This document shows positions 37,017-45,960 of a stretch of DNA of 64,000 nucleotides, one piece after another. The stretch is taken from NCBI RefSeq assembly GCF_002081715.1, contig NZ_MUKP01000010.1, positions 1 to 64,000 of the forward strand. Reading direction: 5' to 3'. The position numbers and the translations under genes were made by a program. The first letter of the stretch is position 1. Every line of letters begins with the position of its first letter. Below the pieces are notes generated by a model. It was given only the letters and a program-made list of their open reading frames with translations. It did no database searches and was not told the origin of the DNA. Source of the DNA: Nocardia donostiensis (GTDB lineage: Bacteria > Actinomycetota > Actinomycetes > Mycobacteriales > Mycobacteriaceae).

Positions 37017-38234
37017 ATGCCAGAGGCCGTCATTGTTTCCTACGCTCGCTCCCCGATCGGCCGCGCAGGCAAAGGGTCTCTGGTGAGTATGCGGCCCGAC
37101 GACCTCGCCACCCAGATGGTCCGCGCCGCGCTGGACAAGGTGCCCGCGCTGAATCCCGCCGAGATCGACGATCTGATGCTGGGTTGCGGCCAGCCGGGCG
37201 GCGAGGCCGGTTTCAATATGGCGAAGGCCGTCGCGACCCAGCTGGGCTACGACTACCTACCCGGCACCACCGTCAACCGCTACTGCGCGTCCTCGCTACA
37301 AACCACCCGAATGGCGTTCCACGCGATCAAGGCCGGTGAAGGCGATGCGTTCATCTCCGCCGGTGTGGAAACCGTCTCACGGTTCCCGAAGGGCACCTCC
37401 GACAGCTGGCCCGACACCCACAACCCGCTGTTCGCCGAAGCCGAGGAGCGGACCAAGACCACCGCACAGGGCGGCGTGACCTGGCGCGACCCGCGCGAAA
37501 ACGGCAACCTGCCCGATATCTACATCGCGATGGGCCAAACCGCGGAAAACGTCGCCACCTTCACCGGCATCTCCCGCGAAGACCAGGACCACTGGGGCGT
37601 GCGCTCACAGAACCGCGCCGAAGAAGCCATCAAATCCGGTTTCTTCGAACGCGAGATCACCCCGGTCACCCTGCCCGACGGCACTGTCGTCTCCCAGGAC
37701 GACGGCCCGCGCCCCGGCACCTCCTACGAAAAGGTGTCGCAGCTCAAGCCGGTGTTCCGCCCCGACGGCACAGTCACCGCCGGTAACGCCTGCCCGCTCA
37801 ACGACGGCGCCGCCGCGCTGGTGATCATGAGCGACACCAAGGCCAAGGAACTGGGCCTGACCCCGCTGGCGCGCATCGTGTCCACCGGTGTATCGGGTCT
37901 GTCACCGGAAATCATGGGCCTCGGCCCGATCGAAGCCGTACGCAAAGCACTGCGGCTGGCGGGCAAAACCATCGACGATATCGACCTCTACGAGATCAAC
38001 GAAGCGTTCGCGGTGCAGGTGCTGGGCTCGGCGCGCGAACTGGGCATGGACCTGGACAAACTGAACGTCTCCGGCGGCGCGATCGCGCTCGGCCACCCGT
38101 TCGGTATGACCGGCGCCCGCATCACAGCCACCCTGATCAACAACCTGCAAACCCACGACAAGCAGTTCGGCCTGGAAACCATGTGCGTCGGTGGCGGCCA
38201 GGGCATGGCCATGATCATCGAACGGCTCAGCTGA
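37017..38234 (+). CDS. Acetyl-CoA acetyltransferase (thiolase)
   Basis: A 405-residue thiolase that cleaves or forms 3-ketoacyl-CoA. The acyl-carrying Cys is residue 90 in VNRYCASSLQTTRMA. Also present are ETVSRFP, NEAFAVQVLG, the active His in ALGHPFGMTGARI and the second Cys in CVGGGQGMAM. By position it corresponds to M. tuberculosis FadA3 (Rv1074c), a beta-oxidation type thiolase. Start ATG 37017 with AAGGAG upstream. It stands alone, followed by a very long hairpin at 38259-38352. Confidence 0.93.
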   Translation: MPEAVIVSYARSPIGRAGKGSLVSMRPDDLATQMVRAALDKVPALNPAEIDDLMLGCGQPGGEAGFNMAKAVATQLGYDYLPGTTVNRYCASSLQTTRMAFHAIKAGEGDAFISAGVETVSRFPKGTSDSWPDTHNPLFAEAEERTKTTAQGGVTWRDPRENGNLPDIYIAMGQTAENVATFTGISREDQDHWGVRSQNRAEEAIKSGFFEREITPVTLPDGTVVSQDDGPRPGTSYEKVSQLKPVFRPDGTVTAGNACPLNDGAAALVIMSDTKAKELGLTPLARIVSTGVSGLSPEIMGLGPIEAVRKALRLAGKTIDDIDLYEINEAFAVQVLGSARELGMDLDKLNVSGGAIALGHPFGMTGARITATLINNLQTHDKQFGLETMCVGGGQGMAMIIERLS

Positions 38235-38258
38235 ATCTATGGCGCCTCCGGCGGCGCG

Positions 38259-38352
38259 GGTCGGGCCCTCGTGACCCCGGGTCTTCCCTCCCTCCGCGGA
38301 TCCGCTGGGGCGGATTCGCTCCGGTCGGTCCAGACCCGGGGCGGGCCCGACC
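38259..38352 (+). terminator. 94-base long hairpin after thiolase gene
   Basis: Nested inverted repeats. Outer arms GGTCGGGCCC (38259-38268) and GGGCCCGACC (38343-38352), middle arms CCCGGGTCT (38276-38284) and AGACCCGGG (38332-38340), and inner arms GCGGATCCGC (38296-38305) and GCGGATTCGC (38310-38319, one G-U) with a 4-base loop. All pair. It starts 24 bases after the stop codon. It could be a terminator, but the size is unusual and fits a palindromic repeat element as well. Confidence 0.6.
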
Positions 38353-38529
38353 ATTGAGGTGCACCGGTGTCTCCGGTCGGAGTCATGCATCCCCGCGATC
38401 TGGCCGGTTGTGCACCCCGGCCGCACGGCTGACCACGTAGCCCGGCGGCACGGCGGGGCGCACACACCGATGTCAGGACCAGGGGCATGGCCCCCTCCGG
38501 CTGAGGCTGATGAGGTCCTGGGTACAGCG

Positions 38530-38567
38530 AACGGCCCCCTACCTGTGAAAGCAGGTGGGGGGCCGTT
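38530..38567 (-). terminator. Terminator of Bax inhibitor-like gene
   Basis: A 16-bp stem (38530-38545 with 38552-38567, one G-U) with a 6-base loop lies 24 bases past the stop of the minus-strand membrane protein gene. The rest of the 357-base gap 38235-38591, apart from the long hairpin at 38259-38352, shows nothing else. Confidence 0.75.
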
Positions 38568-38591
38568 GGTGCTGTTACTGCGCTGGGTTGC

Positions 38592-39449
38592 TCACTCGCT
38601 CTGGAAGTAGCTCAGCAGGCGCAGGATCTCGACGTACAGCCAGACCAGGGTGACGGTCAGACCGAGCGCAACGCCCCAGGCTGCCTTCTCCGGCGCCTGG
38701 GCGCGGATCAGCTGGTCGGCGGCGTCGAAGTCGAGCAGGAAGCTGAACGCGGCGATCGCAATGACCACCAGGCTGAAGATGATGGCGACCGGTCCGCCGT
38801 CACGCAGGCCGAAACCACCGTCGGTGAAGAAGCTCGCGATCAGGTTGCCGACCACCAGCACCAGCACGCCGATCATCGCGCCGACGATCATGCGGGTGAA
38901 GCGTGGCGTCACGCGGATCGCGCCGGTCTTGTAGACGACGAGCATGCCCGCGAACACACCGAACGTGCCGAGCACCGCCTGCCCGATCATGGCCGCACCG
39001 CCGGAGCCACCGAAGGTGATATCGGTGAACATGAACGACAACGCGCCGACGAACAGGCCCTCGGCCACCGCATAGGACAGCACCAGCGCGGGGTTGTCCA
39101 TCTTGTTGCCGAAGGTCGCCACCAGCACCAGGATCAGGCCGACCAGGCCGCCGCCGATCACGAACAGCGGAGCCAGCGAGGTGTTGGCGCTGGTCAGAAT
39201 GTAGGCGGCGAGCGCGGACAGGGCCAGGACGCCGAGCGTGATGCCGGTCTTGGTCACCACATCGTCGATGGTGAGCGACCGGGTGGGGGGCGCCTGCTGG
39301 TATGGCTGGTACTGCGGCGGGTACTGGTTGCCGTACTGCTGCTGGTAGCCGAGCTGGCCAGCCCCGGCCACGCCCGAGCCGAAGTTGGCGTAACCGCCAC
39401 CCTCCTGCCGCGGGAGATTTTTGAAAACCGGATTGCTTGTGGCGCGCAC
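38592..39449 (-). CDS. Bax inhibitor-1/YccA-like membrane protein
   Basis: A 285-residue protein. It starts VRATSNPVFKNLPRQEGGGY, continues with a Gln/Tyr/Pro-rich cytoplasmic stretch (about residues 30-58), and then has seven hydrophobic segments ending with VWLYVEILRLLSYFQSE. The pattern TSNPVFKNLP plus seven helices is that of actinobacterial BI-1 proteins, proposed to be pH-gated calcium leak channels. The GTG at 39449 has AGGAAGG eight bases upstream and fits relatives; a longer ATG start at 39521 is less likely. Confidence 0.85.
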   Translation of the reverse strand: MRATSNPVFKNLPRQEGGGYANFGSGVAGAGQLGYQQQYGNQYPPQYQPYQQAPPTRSLTIDDVVTKTGITLGVLALSALAAYILTSANTSLAPLFVIGGGLVGLILVLVATFGNKMDNPALVLSYAVAEGLFVGALSFMFTDITFGGSGGAAMIGQAVLGTFGVFAGMLVVYKTGAIRVTPRFTRMIVGAMIGVLVLVVGNLIASFFTDGGFGLRDGGPVAIIFSLVVIAIAAFSFLLDFDAADQLIRAQAPEKAAWGVALGLTVTLVWLYVEILRLLSYFQSE

Positions 39450-39590
39450 CGTGTATCCCTTCCTGGAGTCGTGGCCCACGTCACCGTGGCCGTCAGTCTC
39501 GAGCTGATACTCGATATCCAACTGTTGTGTCCAACGTTTGTCACTCGGGCAGAGTTCCCGGCCCGCACAACAAGACAGACAAATCGGACT

Positions 39591-40742
39591 CTACCGGGGC
39601 AGCGGGTCGTGCAACCCACGCACTGATCGAGTAACGGTGAATTTCCGGTTCCGGCCCATCACTTCGGTCCGCCCGACTATTCGCTGCACCACACCGCGGT
39701 AGTTCAGATGGGTGTTGTACACCGTCCACAGCTCGCCGCCCGGACGCAGCACCCGGCCGGTCGCGGTGAACATCTTGATTGCCGAGCCGGTGTGCACGGC
39801 CGCGCCCACATGGAACGGCGGATTGCACAGCACCAGGTCGGCGCTGTTGTCGGGGGCTGAGGACATAGCGTCGTCCCGCACCACCGTCACCTGGTCGCCC
39901 AACCCGTTGGCGGCGACCGTCGCGGTCGCCGACGCCACCGCCGCGGCCGACTGGTCGGTGCCGACAACAGCGATCCGCGGACGCGCCTTGGCCAACGCGA
40001 CGGCAAGGATCCCGGTGCCGCACCCCAGATCGATGGCGTCGCGAGCGTCCGGTTTCATGGCACGCAGATGCTGCACCAGGAAACGGGTACCGATATCGAG
40101 GCGGGCACCGGAAAACGCGGCGCCGTGCGCGACGACATCGATACCGAGCTCGGCGATCCACTCCCGCACCGGAAACGGTGGCTCGCCGAGCTTTTTCGGC
40201 CCACTGACCACGAGTGCCCGCGATTTCTGCCTGCCGCGGCTGGCTCGTACCAGGGAGAACGATTCGCTGAGAACCTCGTTCATAGACTTGGTCAGGTATT
40301 TGTCGCGCCCGCCTGCGATCACCACCACCTCAGGGTCGGCGTAACGGGCGATGGCGTCGGCGATCTCGGCCAGACCGCCGAGCACCCGCGGCAGCCGCAG
40401 CAGCACTACGCGCGCACCTTTGAGCAGGCTTTCGTCGAGCCCGTGCGCGCTGTAGCGGTCGGCGAGCCCGTGGGTTCGCGCGTTGGCCGCCAAAGCCAGT
40501 TCCCCGGTCAACAGATCCTGATGCACCCTGATCCCGCGTAGATCGTGCGCCACAGCCGCACCGAGTGTCAGCGCGCCGTAACCATCTCCGATCACAGCAA
40601 CTTCTGCGCTACCGGCTGTCGCGAGCGAATCCGCCGCGATATCGAGGATCAGCCGGTCGGCGGCGTCGACGGCATAGAGGTTCGCCGCCTCCACATCCGG
40701 ATACCGGCGCAGTCGCTCCAGCAACTCCTCCACATCTCGCAC
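39591..40742 (-). CDS. rRNA guanine-N2 methyltransferase, RsmC/RlmG family
   Basis: A 383-residue protein with a degenerate N-terminal methyltransferase-like domain and an active C-terminal domain. The latter shows the SAM-binding AIDLGCGTGILAVALAKARP and the catalytic LVLCNPPFHVGAAV (NPPF motif of N2-guanine methyltransferases). This two-domain layout is that of RsmC (16S) and RlmG (23S); which rRNA is modified cannot be decided by eye. The start is at 40742. It is divergent from the lipoprotein gene. Confidence 0.85.
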   Translation of the reverse strand: MRDVEELLERLRRYPDVEAANLYAVDAADRLILDIAADSLATAGSAEVAVIGDGYGALTLGAAVAHDLRGIRVHQDLLTGELALAANARTHGLADRYSAHGLDESLLKGARVVLLRLPRVLGGLAEIADAIARYADPEVVVIAGGRDKYLTKSMNEVLSESFSLVRASRGRQKSRALVVSGPKKLGEPPFPVREWIAELGIDVVAHGAAFSGARLDIGTRFLVQHLRAMKPDARDAIDLGCGTGILAVALAKARPRIAVVGTDQSAAAVASATATVAANGLGDQVTVVRDDAMSSAPDNSADLVLCNPPFHVGAAVHTGSAIKMFTATGRVLRPGGELWTVYNTHLNYRGVVQRIVGRTEVMGRNRKFTVTRSVRGLHDPLPR

Positions 40743-40912
40743 ACGTAAAGTGTGCTAGATCGTTGCCACACCGCCGCGCCCACCCCATGGCCAACGAGAA
40801 ACACGCGACGCTTCCCACGCGAAACACGCGGCACGAGCCCTCGTTTCGCACGCCCAATACCAATTGCTCGGATTTCCCGGATGAATGCCGACTCATGGGT
40901 AACATCTGCCAC

Positions 40913-41491
40913 ATGCGTAACAACATCGTGGTGGTTGTGGCCGCTGCAGCAGCGTTGCTCGCCGGCTGTGCCGACGGGGGTTCATCTCCGGCCGGGGACG
41001 CCCCCGCGGCGAACGCACCAGCGCTACCGACGACCACGGCCGCGCCGAGCCCGAGCGACGCGGACACCGAACGCGCGGAACCCTCCGATGACGCGCGGCT
41101 GACCGTCACCGGAATACGAATCGGCCACCACGACGGATTCGACCGCGTCGTCTACGACCTCGGCGGCACCGGAACCCCCGGCTGGATCGTGGAATACACC
41201 GACGTCGCCTATCAGGACGGCAGCGGCGCCCCGATCGAGGTCGCGGGGCAGTCGATCCTGGAAGTGCGGATCACCGGTTCGGCGTATCCGTTCGACAGCG
41301 GGGTGGAGGAGTACGCAGGACCCGACCCGGTCGTCAACCCCTCCGCGCCCGGTATCGCCGGTGTGTACCGGTCGCTCGTCTTCGAAGGCGTCACCCAGTC
41401 CTTCATCGGCGTCAATGCCGACCATCCTGCCTTTTCGGTGAGCACCCAGAGCGACCCCACGCGACTGGTCATAGATATCGCAACGGAATAG
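40913..41491 (+). CDS. AMIN-like domain lipoprotein
   Basis: A 192-residue lipoprotein. The short signal MRNNIVVVVAAAAALLAGC carries the lipobox LLAGC with Cys19. A Thr/Pro/Ala linker follows, then a domain including IRIGHHDGFDRVVYDLGGTG and SFIGVNADHPAFSV. The block DRVVYDLGGTGTPGWIVEY is typical of AMIN-like proteins, which may bind peptidoglycan. The frame is open much further upstream, but the ATG at 40913 gives a textbook lipoprotein signal. Confidence 0.8.
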   Translation: MRNNIVVVVAAAAALLAGCADGGSSPAGDAPAANAPALPTTTAAPSPSDADTERAEPSDDARLTVTGIRIGHHDGFDRVVYDLGGTGTPGWIVEYTDVAYQDGSGAPIEVAGQSILEVRITGSAYPFDSGVEEYAGPDPVVNPSAPGIAGVYRSLVFEGVTQSFIGVNADHPAFSVSTQSDPTRLVIDIATE

Positions 41492-41880
41492 CGGCCCGCT
41501 GCAGCTGCCAAACCTGCCGCAGTGGATCGATATCGACATCGGCAGGCCGACCGATTGCCCTAGGACGACCGTCCGAACCTGTCACGCGCCGCGACCCTGG
41601 CTACTCCTTCGCCGACCTTTCGCTGCCGATCACAGCCGCTGACGTGGCGCGGGCTGCCGGTGAGCGCGCGGATATCGCTGCACCGCACCCTGCGCTATTC
41701 GACGCGCTCGGTGTCGCCGTCAGCTGCTTCGCGGTTCCGAACTCCGGGGTATCAGGTTCATTACTCGACAATTCACTCGAGTCGCTATCGAAACAACCTG
41801 CGCCCCAGTAGATTAGTTCTTCGGTAGTCGTATGCCCGGTACTTCGGCGGCGACAACGGCCGAGGGGAGATCGGAACCAG
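41492..41880. other. 389-base spacer
   Basis: No supported gene, repeat or RNA is seen. Short open frames on both strands lack ribosome sites and convincing content. The right end is probably the promoter region of the lipoprotein gene at 41881. Confidence 0.4.
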
Positions 41881-42411
41881 ATGCGACGATTCGAACGCGC
41901 CCGCCTGGCCGTTTCAGTCTCCGCGATCGCGGTGGGCGCCCTACTCGTGGCCTGCACGAACACCGTCACCGGTACGGCCGAGGTCAACCAGGAGGAACTC
42001 GCGCTCTACACCTCGGAGGTCCGTGCCTCCTCGGTTGCGGCATCGTCGTCGCGGGCGGCCGCTGCGGATCGGGCGGCGGAGGCGGCATGCAGCACGTTCC
42101 GGACCTCGAACAGCGAGTTGATCACCACGTTCAACGCCTACATCGCCGCGGCCAACGACAATGCCCCCGATGTGAGCACCAAGGCGGACCAAGCGGCCGG
42201 TGCGCTACGCAACAGCGCGCAGCACATCGACCGGAAACTCACCGCCGAGGTCCCCTCCGCTGTCTCCGTTCCGCTACGCGCCTACCGTGACGACAGTAAA
42301 ACCCTGGCCGACATGGTGGAGCGCGACGCCCCGGTCGACACCATGAACCCGCAGATCGACAAGTTCAACGCCACGAGGGAAACCGCCATCGGGGCCTGCG
42401 AGGACTACTGA
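41881..42411 (+). CDS. Hypothetical lipoprotein
   Basis: A 176-residue lipoprotein with lipobox LLVAC (Cys25) after a basic N-terminus (MRRFERARLAVSVSAIAVGA). The mature part is helical and Ala/Ser-rich (EVRASSVAASSSRAAAADRA), with Cys in AACSTFRTSN and IGACEDY that may bond. The family is unknown to me; similar proteins appear in other nocardiae. Ordinary codon use. Confidence 0.7.
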   Translation: MRRFERARLAVSVSAIAVGALLVACTNTVTGTAEVNQEELALYTSEVRASSVAASSSRAAAADRAAEAACSTFRTSNSELITTFNAYIAAANDNAPDVSTKADQAAGALRNSAQHIDRKLTAEVPSAVSVPLRAYRDDSKTLADMVERDAPVDTMNPQIDKFNATRETAIGACEDY

Positions 42412-42486
42412 GACGCCTGCCACGTGGTACAGGCAGCCGATACGGGCCTCGCCTTGGTCTGCTGTCCCTCGCTCTAGAATGACGAC

Positions 42487-43095
42487 GTGACCGACCAGCA
42501 CCGTAGCGAGCGCGCGTCCGGGTTCCCCCGGCTGCTCCTCCTGCTGGCTCTGCTCACCGGCGTCGTCGCCATGCACGCCGGGGTTTTCCTCCTCCAGCCC
42601 CATACCGCGCACGCCTCCACCGGCAACATCCCGAGGTCCCCCCAGCACAGCTCGGATGGTTCGGTCGCCGACGACCCTGCTGTCACGGCAATCGCTGCTC
42701 CTGACGCCGGGAGCAACAACGCAGCGCGCAGCGCACACAGCGACAGCGTTTCACCCACCTCGACCGGCCTTCTCGCCCACCCGAGCGGCCTCCCATCGAC
42801 TGGCTCACCAGCTTCCATCGGCTCCCCCCACTCCGCAGCTGCGCTCCCCCACAGCACCGGCACCGAACAAGGCCCCGACTGTGACAGCGGAGGTTGCGGG
42901 GCGCACGGCGGGATTCATCTGTGCGTATTCATTCTGTCGGTGATCGCGCTCGGGCTCGGACTGGTGCTGTTGTTCCGCTTGGCCGACAGCCCGCTGAGCG
43001 CCGTAGCGAAGGCCCGGCGGCTGGACCGGCGGCAGGAACGTCCGCCGCCTTGGACCGTTCTCTCCCTGTCCGAATTGGCGATTCTGCGGATCTGA
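42487..43095 (+). CDS. DUF6153-like membrane protein
   Basis: A 202-residue protein: an N-terminal membrane helix (LLLLLALLTGVVAMHAGVF), a long Ser/Pro/His-rich extracellular stretch, a Cys/Gly/His motif (DCDSGGCGAHGGIHLC), and a second helix (FILSVIALGLGLVLLFRL) followed by a basic cytoplasmic tail. The HAGVF and GGIHLCVF..L pieces fit DUF6153, usually found beside DUF305 proteins and copper genes. The Cys/His cluster could bind a metal. GTG start at 42487. Probably co-transcribed with 43163. Confidence 0.75.
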   Translation: MTDQHRSERASGFPRLLLLLALLTGVVAMHAGVFLLQPHTAHASTGNIPRSPQHSSDGSVADDPAVTAIAAPDAGSNNAARSAHSDSVSPTSTGLLAHPSGLPSTGSPASIGSPHSAAALPHSTGTEQGPDCDSGGCGAHGGIHLCVFILSVIALGLGLVLLFRLADSPLSAVAKARRLDRRQERPPPWTVLSLSELAILRI

Positions 43096-43162
43096 TGGAC
43101 CGGCCGCGGCCACCCGCGGCTTCTGCTCGTCTCCTCGAATCCGACTGCACAAGGACAACACC

Positions 43163-43780
43163 ATGTTCATCACCCGTAACCGGATCATGCTCACCCTCGC
43201 CGCCGCGACACTCGCTCTCGCGGGCTGCGGCGACGATTCGGCCGACGATACGTCGGCCACCACCACCCAGACCGGCAGCCCGACCACCAGCGCTACCGCG
43301 GCGACCCGTTCCGATTTCAACGACGCCGATGTCATGTTCCTGCAGATGATGTATCCGCATCACGAGCAGGCCGTCGATATGGCGGAGATGGTTCCGCAGC
43401 GGTCTCAGAACCCGGAACTGCTGGCCCTGGCGACAGCGATCGAGCAGGCCCAGGGGCCCGAGATGCAGCAGATGTCCGCATTGCTGCAGAGCTTCGGCAA
43501 ACCGGCCCCCACCGATGGTGATCACGGCGACCACGGCGACCACCAGATGCCCGGCATGATAAGCGACGAACAGATGGATGCGCTCGAAGCCGCGAACGGC
43601 GAAGAATTCGACCGTATGTGGCTGGAAATGATGATCGCCCACCATCAGGGCGCCATCGATATGGCCGACACCGAAATCACCGACGGCCAGAACGCCGACG
43701 CGAAGGCCCTGGCCGAATCCATCAAAACCACCCAGCAGGCCGAAATCGACCAGATGAACGGCATGCTCGGCGGGCGCTGA
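43163..43780 (+). CDS. DUF305 lipoprotein
   Basis: A 205-residue lipoprotein (lipobox LALAGC, Cys22). It has two DUF305 half-repeats, DVMFLQMMYPHHEQAVDMAE and DRMWLEMMIAHHQGAIDMAD, separated by a His/Asp-rich linker (DGDHGDHGDHQMPGM). The Met/His pairs are typical of ferritin-like metal-associated proteins of the periphery, and copper is the usual suggestion. It is followed by a strong hairpin terminator at 43788-43821. Confidence 0.9.
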   Translation: MFITRNRIMLTLAAATLALAGCGDDSADDTSATTTQTGSPTTSATAATRSDFNDADVMFLQMMYPHHEQAVDMAEMVPQRSQNPELLALATAIEQAQGPEMQQMSALLQSFGKPAPTDGDHGDHGDHQMPGMISDEQMDALEAANGEEFDRMWLEMMIAHHQGAIDMADTEITDGQNADAKALAESIKTTQQAEIDQMNGMLGGR

Positions 43781-43787
43781 GCGAAGA

Positions 43788-43821
43788 GCAGGTGGCGGGC
43801 GTGATCACGTCCGCCACCTGC
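43788..43821 (+). terminator. Terminator after DUF305 gene
   Basis: GCAGGTGGCGG (43788-43798) pairs perfectly with CCGCCACCTGC (43811-43821). The loop region itself is the near-palindrome cgtgatcacg and can extend the stem. It lies 7 bases past the stop. Confidence 0.8.
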
Positions 43822-43978
43822 CCCGGAAAATCCGCGGCCGCTGCGGCGAATGGGCGCCCGCGACCACCGATGGCGTGTGCACCGAATTCCCGTTCCCGAT
43901 TCGCTTTTTGTGGAGCGAGCTGGATTTTTGAGCAGGCGAACAGCGCAGTTCCCTTGACGCGCACCCACGTGGGGAACA

Positions 43979-44539
43979 CTAGGGGCGGGTTTCGTCCAAA
44001 ACCCACTGCCGATAGCCGGGATGGGCGTCCACGACCGGAACGGCCAGCACCTGCGGCGTCTTGTCGGCATGTTCGGTATCGGCGCGTTCGGTGATCGCCG
44101 GAACCAGCGACCTCCGCGTGTGCAGCACCACCAGCGCTTCGCTGCCGTCTTCGACCTGGCCTTCCCAGCGGTAGATCGAACGCACACCCGCGATGATGTT
44201 GCCGCAGGCGGCGAGCCGGTCGCGCACCAGGCGACGGGTGAACTCGGCCAGCCATTCGGCGTCCCCGGCGGTGATGGATACGTCGACGATGTCGTCTTCG
44301 GTCTGCCGTCCTTCCACATCGGGCGTTTCGATCTCGGGCGCCGGTATCCCGGCCAGCTCGGCCAGCGAAACTTCCAGCGCCTGAGCCAATCTGACGCTGA
44401 CCGTCAAACTGGGTGACTGCTCGCCGGATTCGTACCGGCCGATCTGCCGCTGGGAGACGCCGACCAGTTCGGCCAGCCGTCCCTGCGATATATGCAACCT
44501 GCTGCGCTGCAACCGGATCACCTCGGCGGTACTACTCAC
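43979..44539 (-). CDS. Helix-turn-helix/CutA fusion protein
   Basis: A 186-residue two-domain protein. Residues 1-65 are an XRE-type HTH: RSRLHISQGRLAELVGVSQR, then QIGRYESGEQSPSLTVSV. Residues about 85-185 match CutA: DVSITAGDAEWLAEFTRRLV, then RDRLAACGNIIAGVRSIYRW, EGQVEDGSEALVVLHTRRSL and VLAVPVVDAHPGYRQWVLDE. CutA is normally a free trimeric protein of about 105 residues linked to divalent-metal tolerance. Fused to DNA-binding, it could sense a metal and regulate transcription. The GTG at 44539 has AGGAGG eight bases upstream; a GTG six bases earlier would be too close. DUF305 and DUF6153 genes lie nearby, supporting a metal theme. Confidence 0.8.
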   Translation of the reverse strand: MSSTAEVIRLQRSRLHISQGRLAELVGVSQRQIGRYESGEQSPSLTVSVRLAQALEVSLAELAGIPAPEIETPDVEGRQTEDDIVDVSITAGDAEWLAEFTRRLVRDRLAACGNIIAGVRSIYRWEGQVEDGSEALVVLHTRRSLVPAITERADTEHADKTPQVLAVPVVDAHPGYRQWVLDETRP

Positions 44540-44597
44540 GGGCACAACCTCCTATCCGCCGGAAAGCCCCCGTCGGAGACTAGTAAGTCCTACCATG

Positions 44598-44639
44598 AGA
44601 CTCGAGTCTGGCTCGAGGACCATCTAGTCCTCTCGAGAG
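44598..44639. promoter_or_regulatory. Three CTCGAG-centred palindromes in divergent region
   Basis: AGACTCGAGTCT (44598-44609) is a perfect 12-base palindrome. A second CTCGAG lies at 44612-44617, within GAGGAC-catcta-GTCCTC (44615-44632). CTCTCGAGAG (44630-44639) is a perfect 10-base palindrome. They lie in the 109 bases between the HTH-CutA gene and 44649, ideal for autoregulation by the HTH protein. Confidence 0.55.
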
Positions 44640-44648
44640 AGGAAGGGT

Positions 44649-44990
44649 ATGGACAAAACACCGGCCATTTCCTACCTCCGCACCGATCTCTGCGGCGTGC
44701 GGCAGCGGTGGGACGAAATCCGGATGCGCAGCCTGGCCAAACGTCTCGGTTACAACCTACGTAAGACCATCACGTTCTCGGCCCTTTCCGACGACCGGAT
44801 CAGCCGGCTGCTCGACCAGATCGAGCGCGAGCAGGCCGAGGCCGTATTCGTGCCGCATCTGGACCATTTGGAAGGTGAACACAATCGGGTGATCGCGGTG
44901 GCGGATGTGGTTGTCGACGTCGACGAGGTGTACGTACGGTGGTCGCCGATCGGCGCAGTTCTCGACGATCCCGAACAGGTGGACGGATAG
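44649..44990 (+). CDS. Hypothetical protein divergent from HTH-CutA
   Basis: A 113-residue cytoplasmic protein. LAKRLGYNLRKTITFSALSD, then RISRLLDQIEREQAEAVFVP and HLDHLEGEHNRVIAVADVVV resemble the Rossmann-like N-domain of serine recombinases (catalytic Ser not evident), and it is far too short to be a recombinase. Such recombinase-like small proteins occur in Nocardia with unknown role. ATG 44649 follows gaggaagggt. Its expression probably depends on the operators just upstream. Confidence 0.65.
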   Translation: MDKTPAISYLRTDLCGVRQRWDEIRMRSLAKRLGYNLRKTITFSALSDDRISRLLDQIEREQAEAVFVPHLDHLEGEHNRVIAVADVVVDVDEVYVRWSPIGAVLDDPEQVDG

Positions 44991-45028
44991 CGACGCCGTT
45001 GGACGAGCGACACGGCAAGCAGGATCCG

Positions 45029-45778
45029 CTACGACGGTCCGGCGCGCAATGCGGCATCGACGGCCGCGGCGATCCCGTCGCGCCACGGCTCCCCATGTCC
45101 GGGTAGTACCGTCTGCGAGCCGGTGTCGGCCAGCGCCGACAGAGACGCCAGAGCCTGACTGCTGTCGGCTGTCGCCGCACCCGAGACGATCTGCGGGCCG
45201 GTCCCGCCCGTATAGGGGTCGAGGGTGACCAGCGCGTCACCGGTGACGACGACATCGCGTTCCGGTAGATGCAGCGCACAATGCCCAAATGTGTGACCGG
45301 GGGTGAACACCACCCGCGGCCGGCCCGGCACATCCAGCTCGGTGCCCGCCGTCAAGGACGAAACCGTGGTCAATCCACGGACGAACAATGCGCCCGCGGC
45401 GGCCATTTTCCCCAGCACGGGCAGGCTGCGCGGGTATCGGAACGGATAGAGGAATACATTTTTCTCGCGTTTGTACCGGTACGGGTGCGCGGCCAGCGGC
45501 CGGTCACCATCGTGCACCCACACCGGCACCCGCCACGTCTTGTGCGCGTGCCGCGCGGAGCCCACGTGATCGAAATGTGCATGGGTCAATACGACGGCTC
45601 GGATATCGGCGGGGGTGCGGCTGAGATCCTTCAGCGCGGTCTCGATTCGTTTGAAGGTCGCGGGCAGCCCCGTGTCGACCACGGTGACGCCATCGTCGTC
45701 CTCGATCAGGTAAACATTGACGTTCGCATGCGCGAGTCGATGCACGCCGTCGGCGACACTGCGTTCCAACATGCGCAC
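45029..45778 (-). CDS. Metallo-beta-lactamase fold hydrolase
   Basis: A 249-residue enzyme. It has the zinc motif LTHAHFDHVGSARHAH, the later PGHTFGHCALHLP and VVTGDALVT with Asp, and the closing LPGHGEP. This full set of His/Asp ligands supports a two-metal hydrolase. The substrate is unknown; the family includes glyoxalase II-like and lactonase-like enzymes. It is divergent from the sirtuin gene. Confidence 0.88.
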   Translation of the reverse strand: MRMLERSVADGVHRLAHANVNVYLIEDDDGVTVVDTGLPATFKRIETALKDLSRTPADIRAVVLTHAHFDHVGSARHAHKTWRVPVWVHDGDRPLAAHPYRYKREKNVFLYPFRYPRSLPVLGKMAAAGALFVRGLTTVSSLTAGTELDVPGRPRVVFTPGHTFGHCALHLPERDVVVTGDALVTLDPYTGGTGPQIVSGAATADSSQALASLSALADTGSQTVLPGHGEPWRDGIAAAVDAALRAGPS

Positions 45779-45960
45779 GACCTACCCGGCACCTCCCGCA
45801 ACAAACGCAACCGCCCACCGTGGCGATCCGCCAGGTCGCAACCGGGTCGAAGGCTCACCGGAAACCGCCCATCGCCAGCCTGGGTTATTGCCGAAGGACG
45901 CGGCAACCGAGTGTCGTGGCCGTCACCGCTCTGCCGGGCACTCGCACGTACTCTCGTGGA

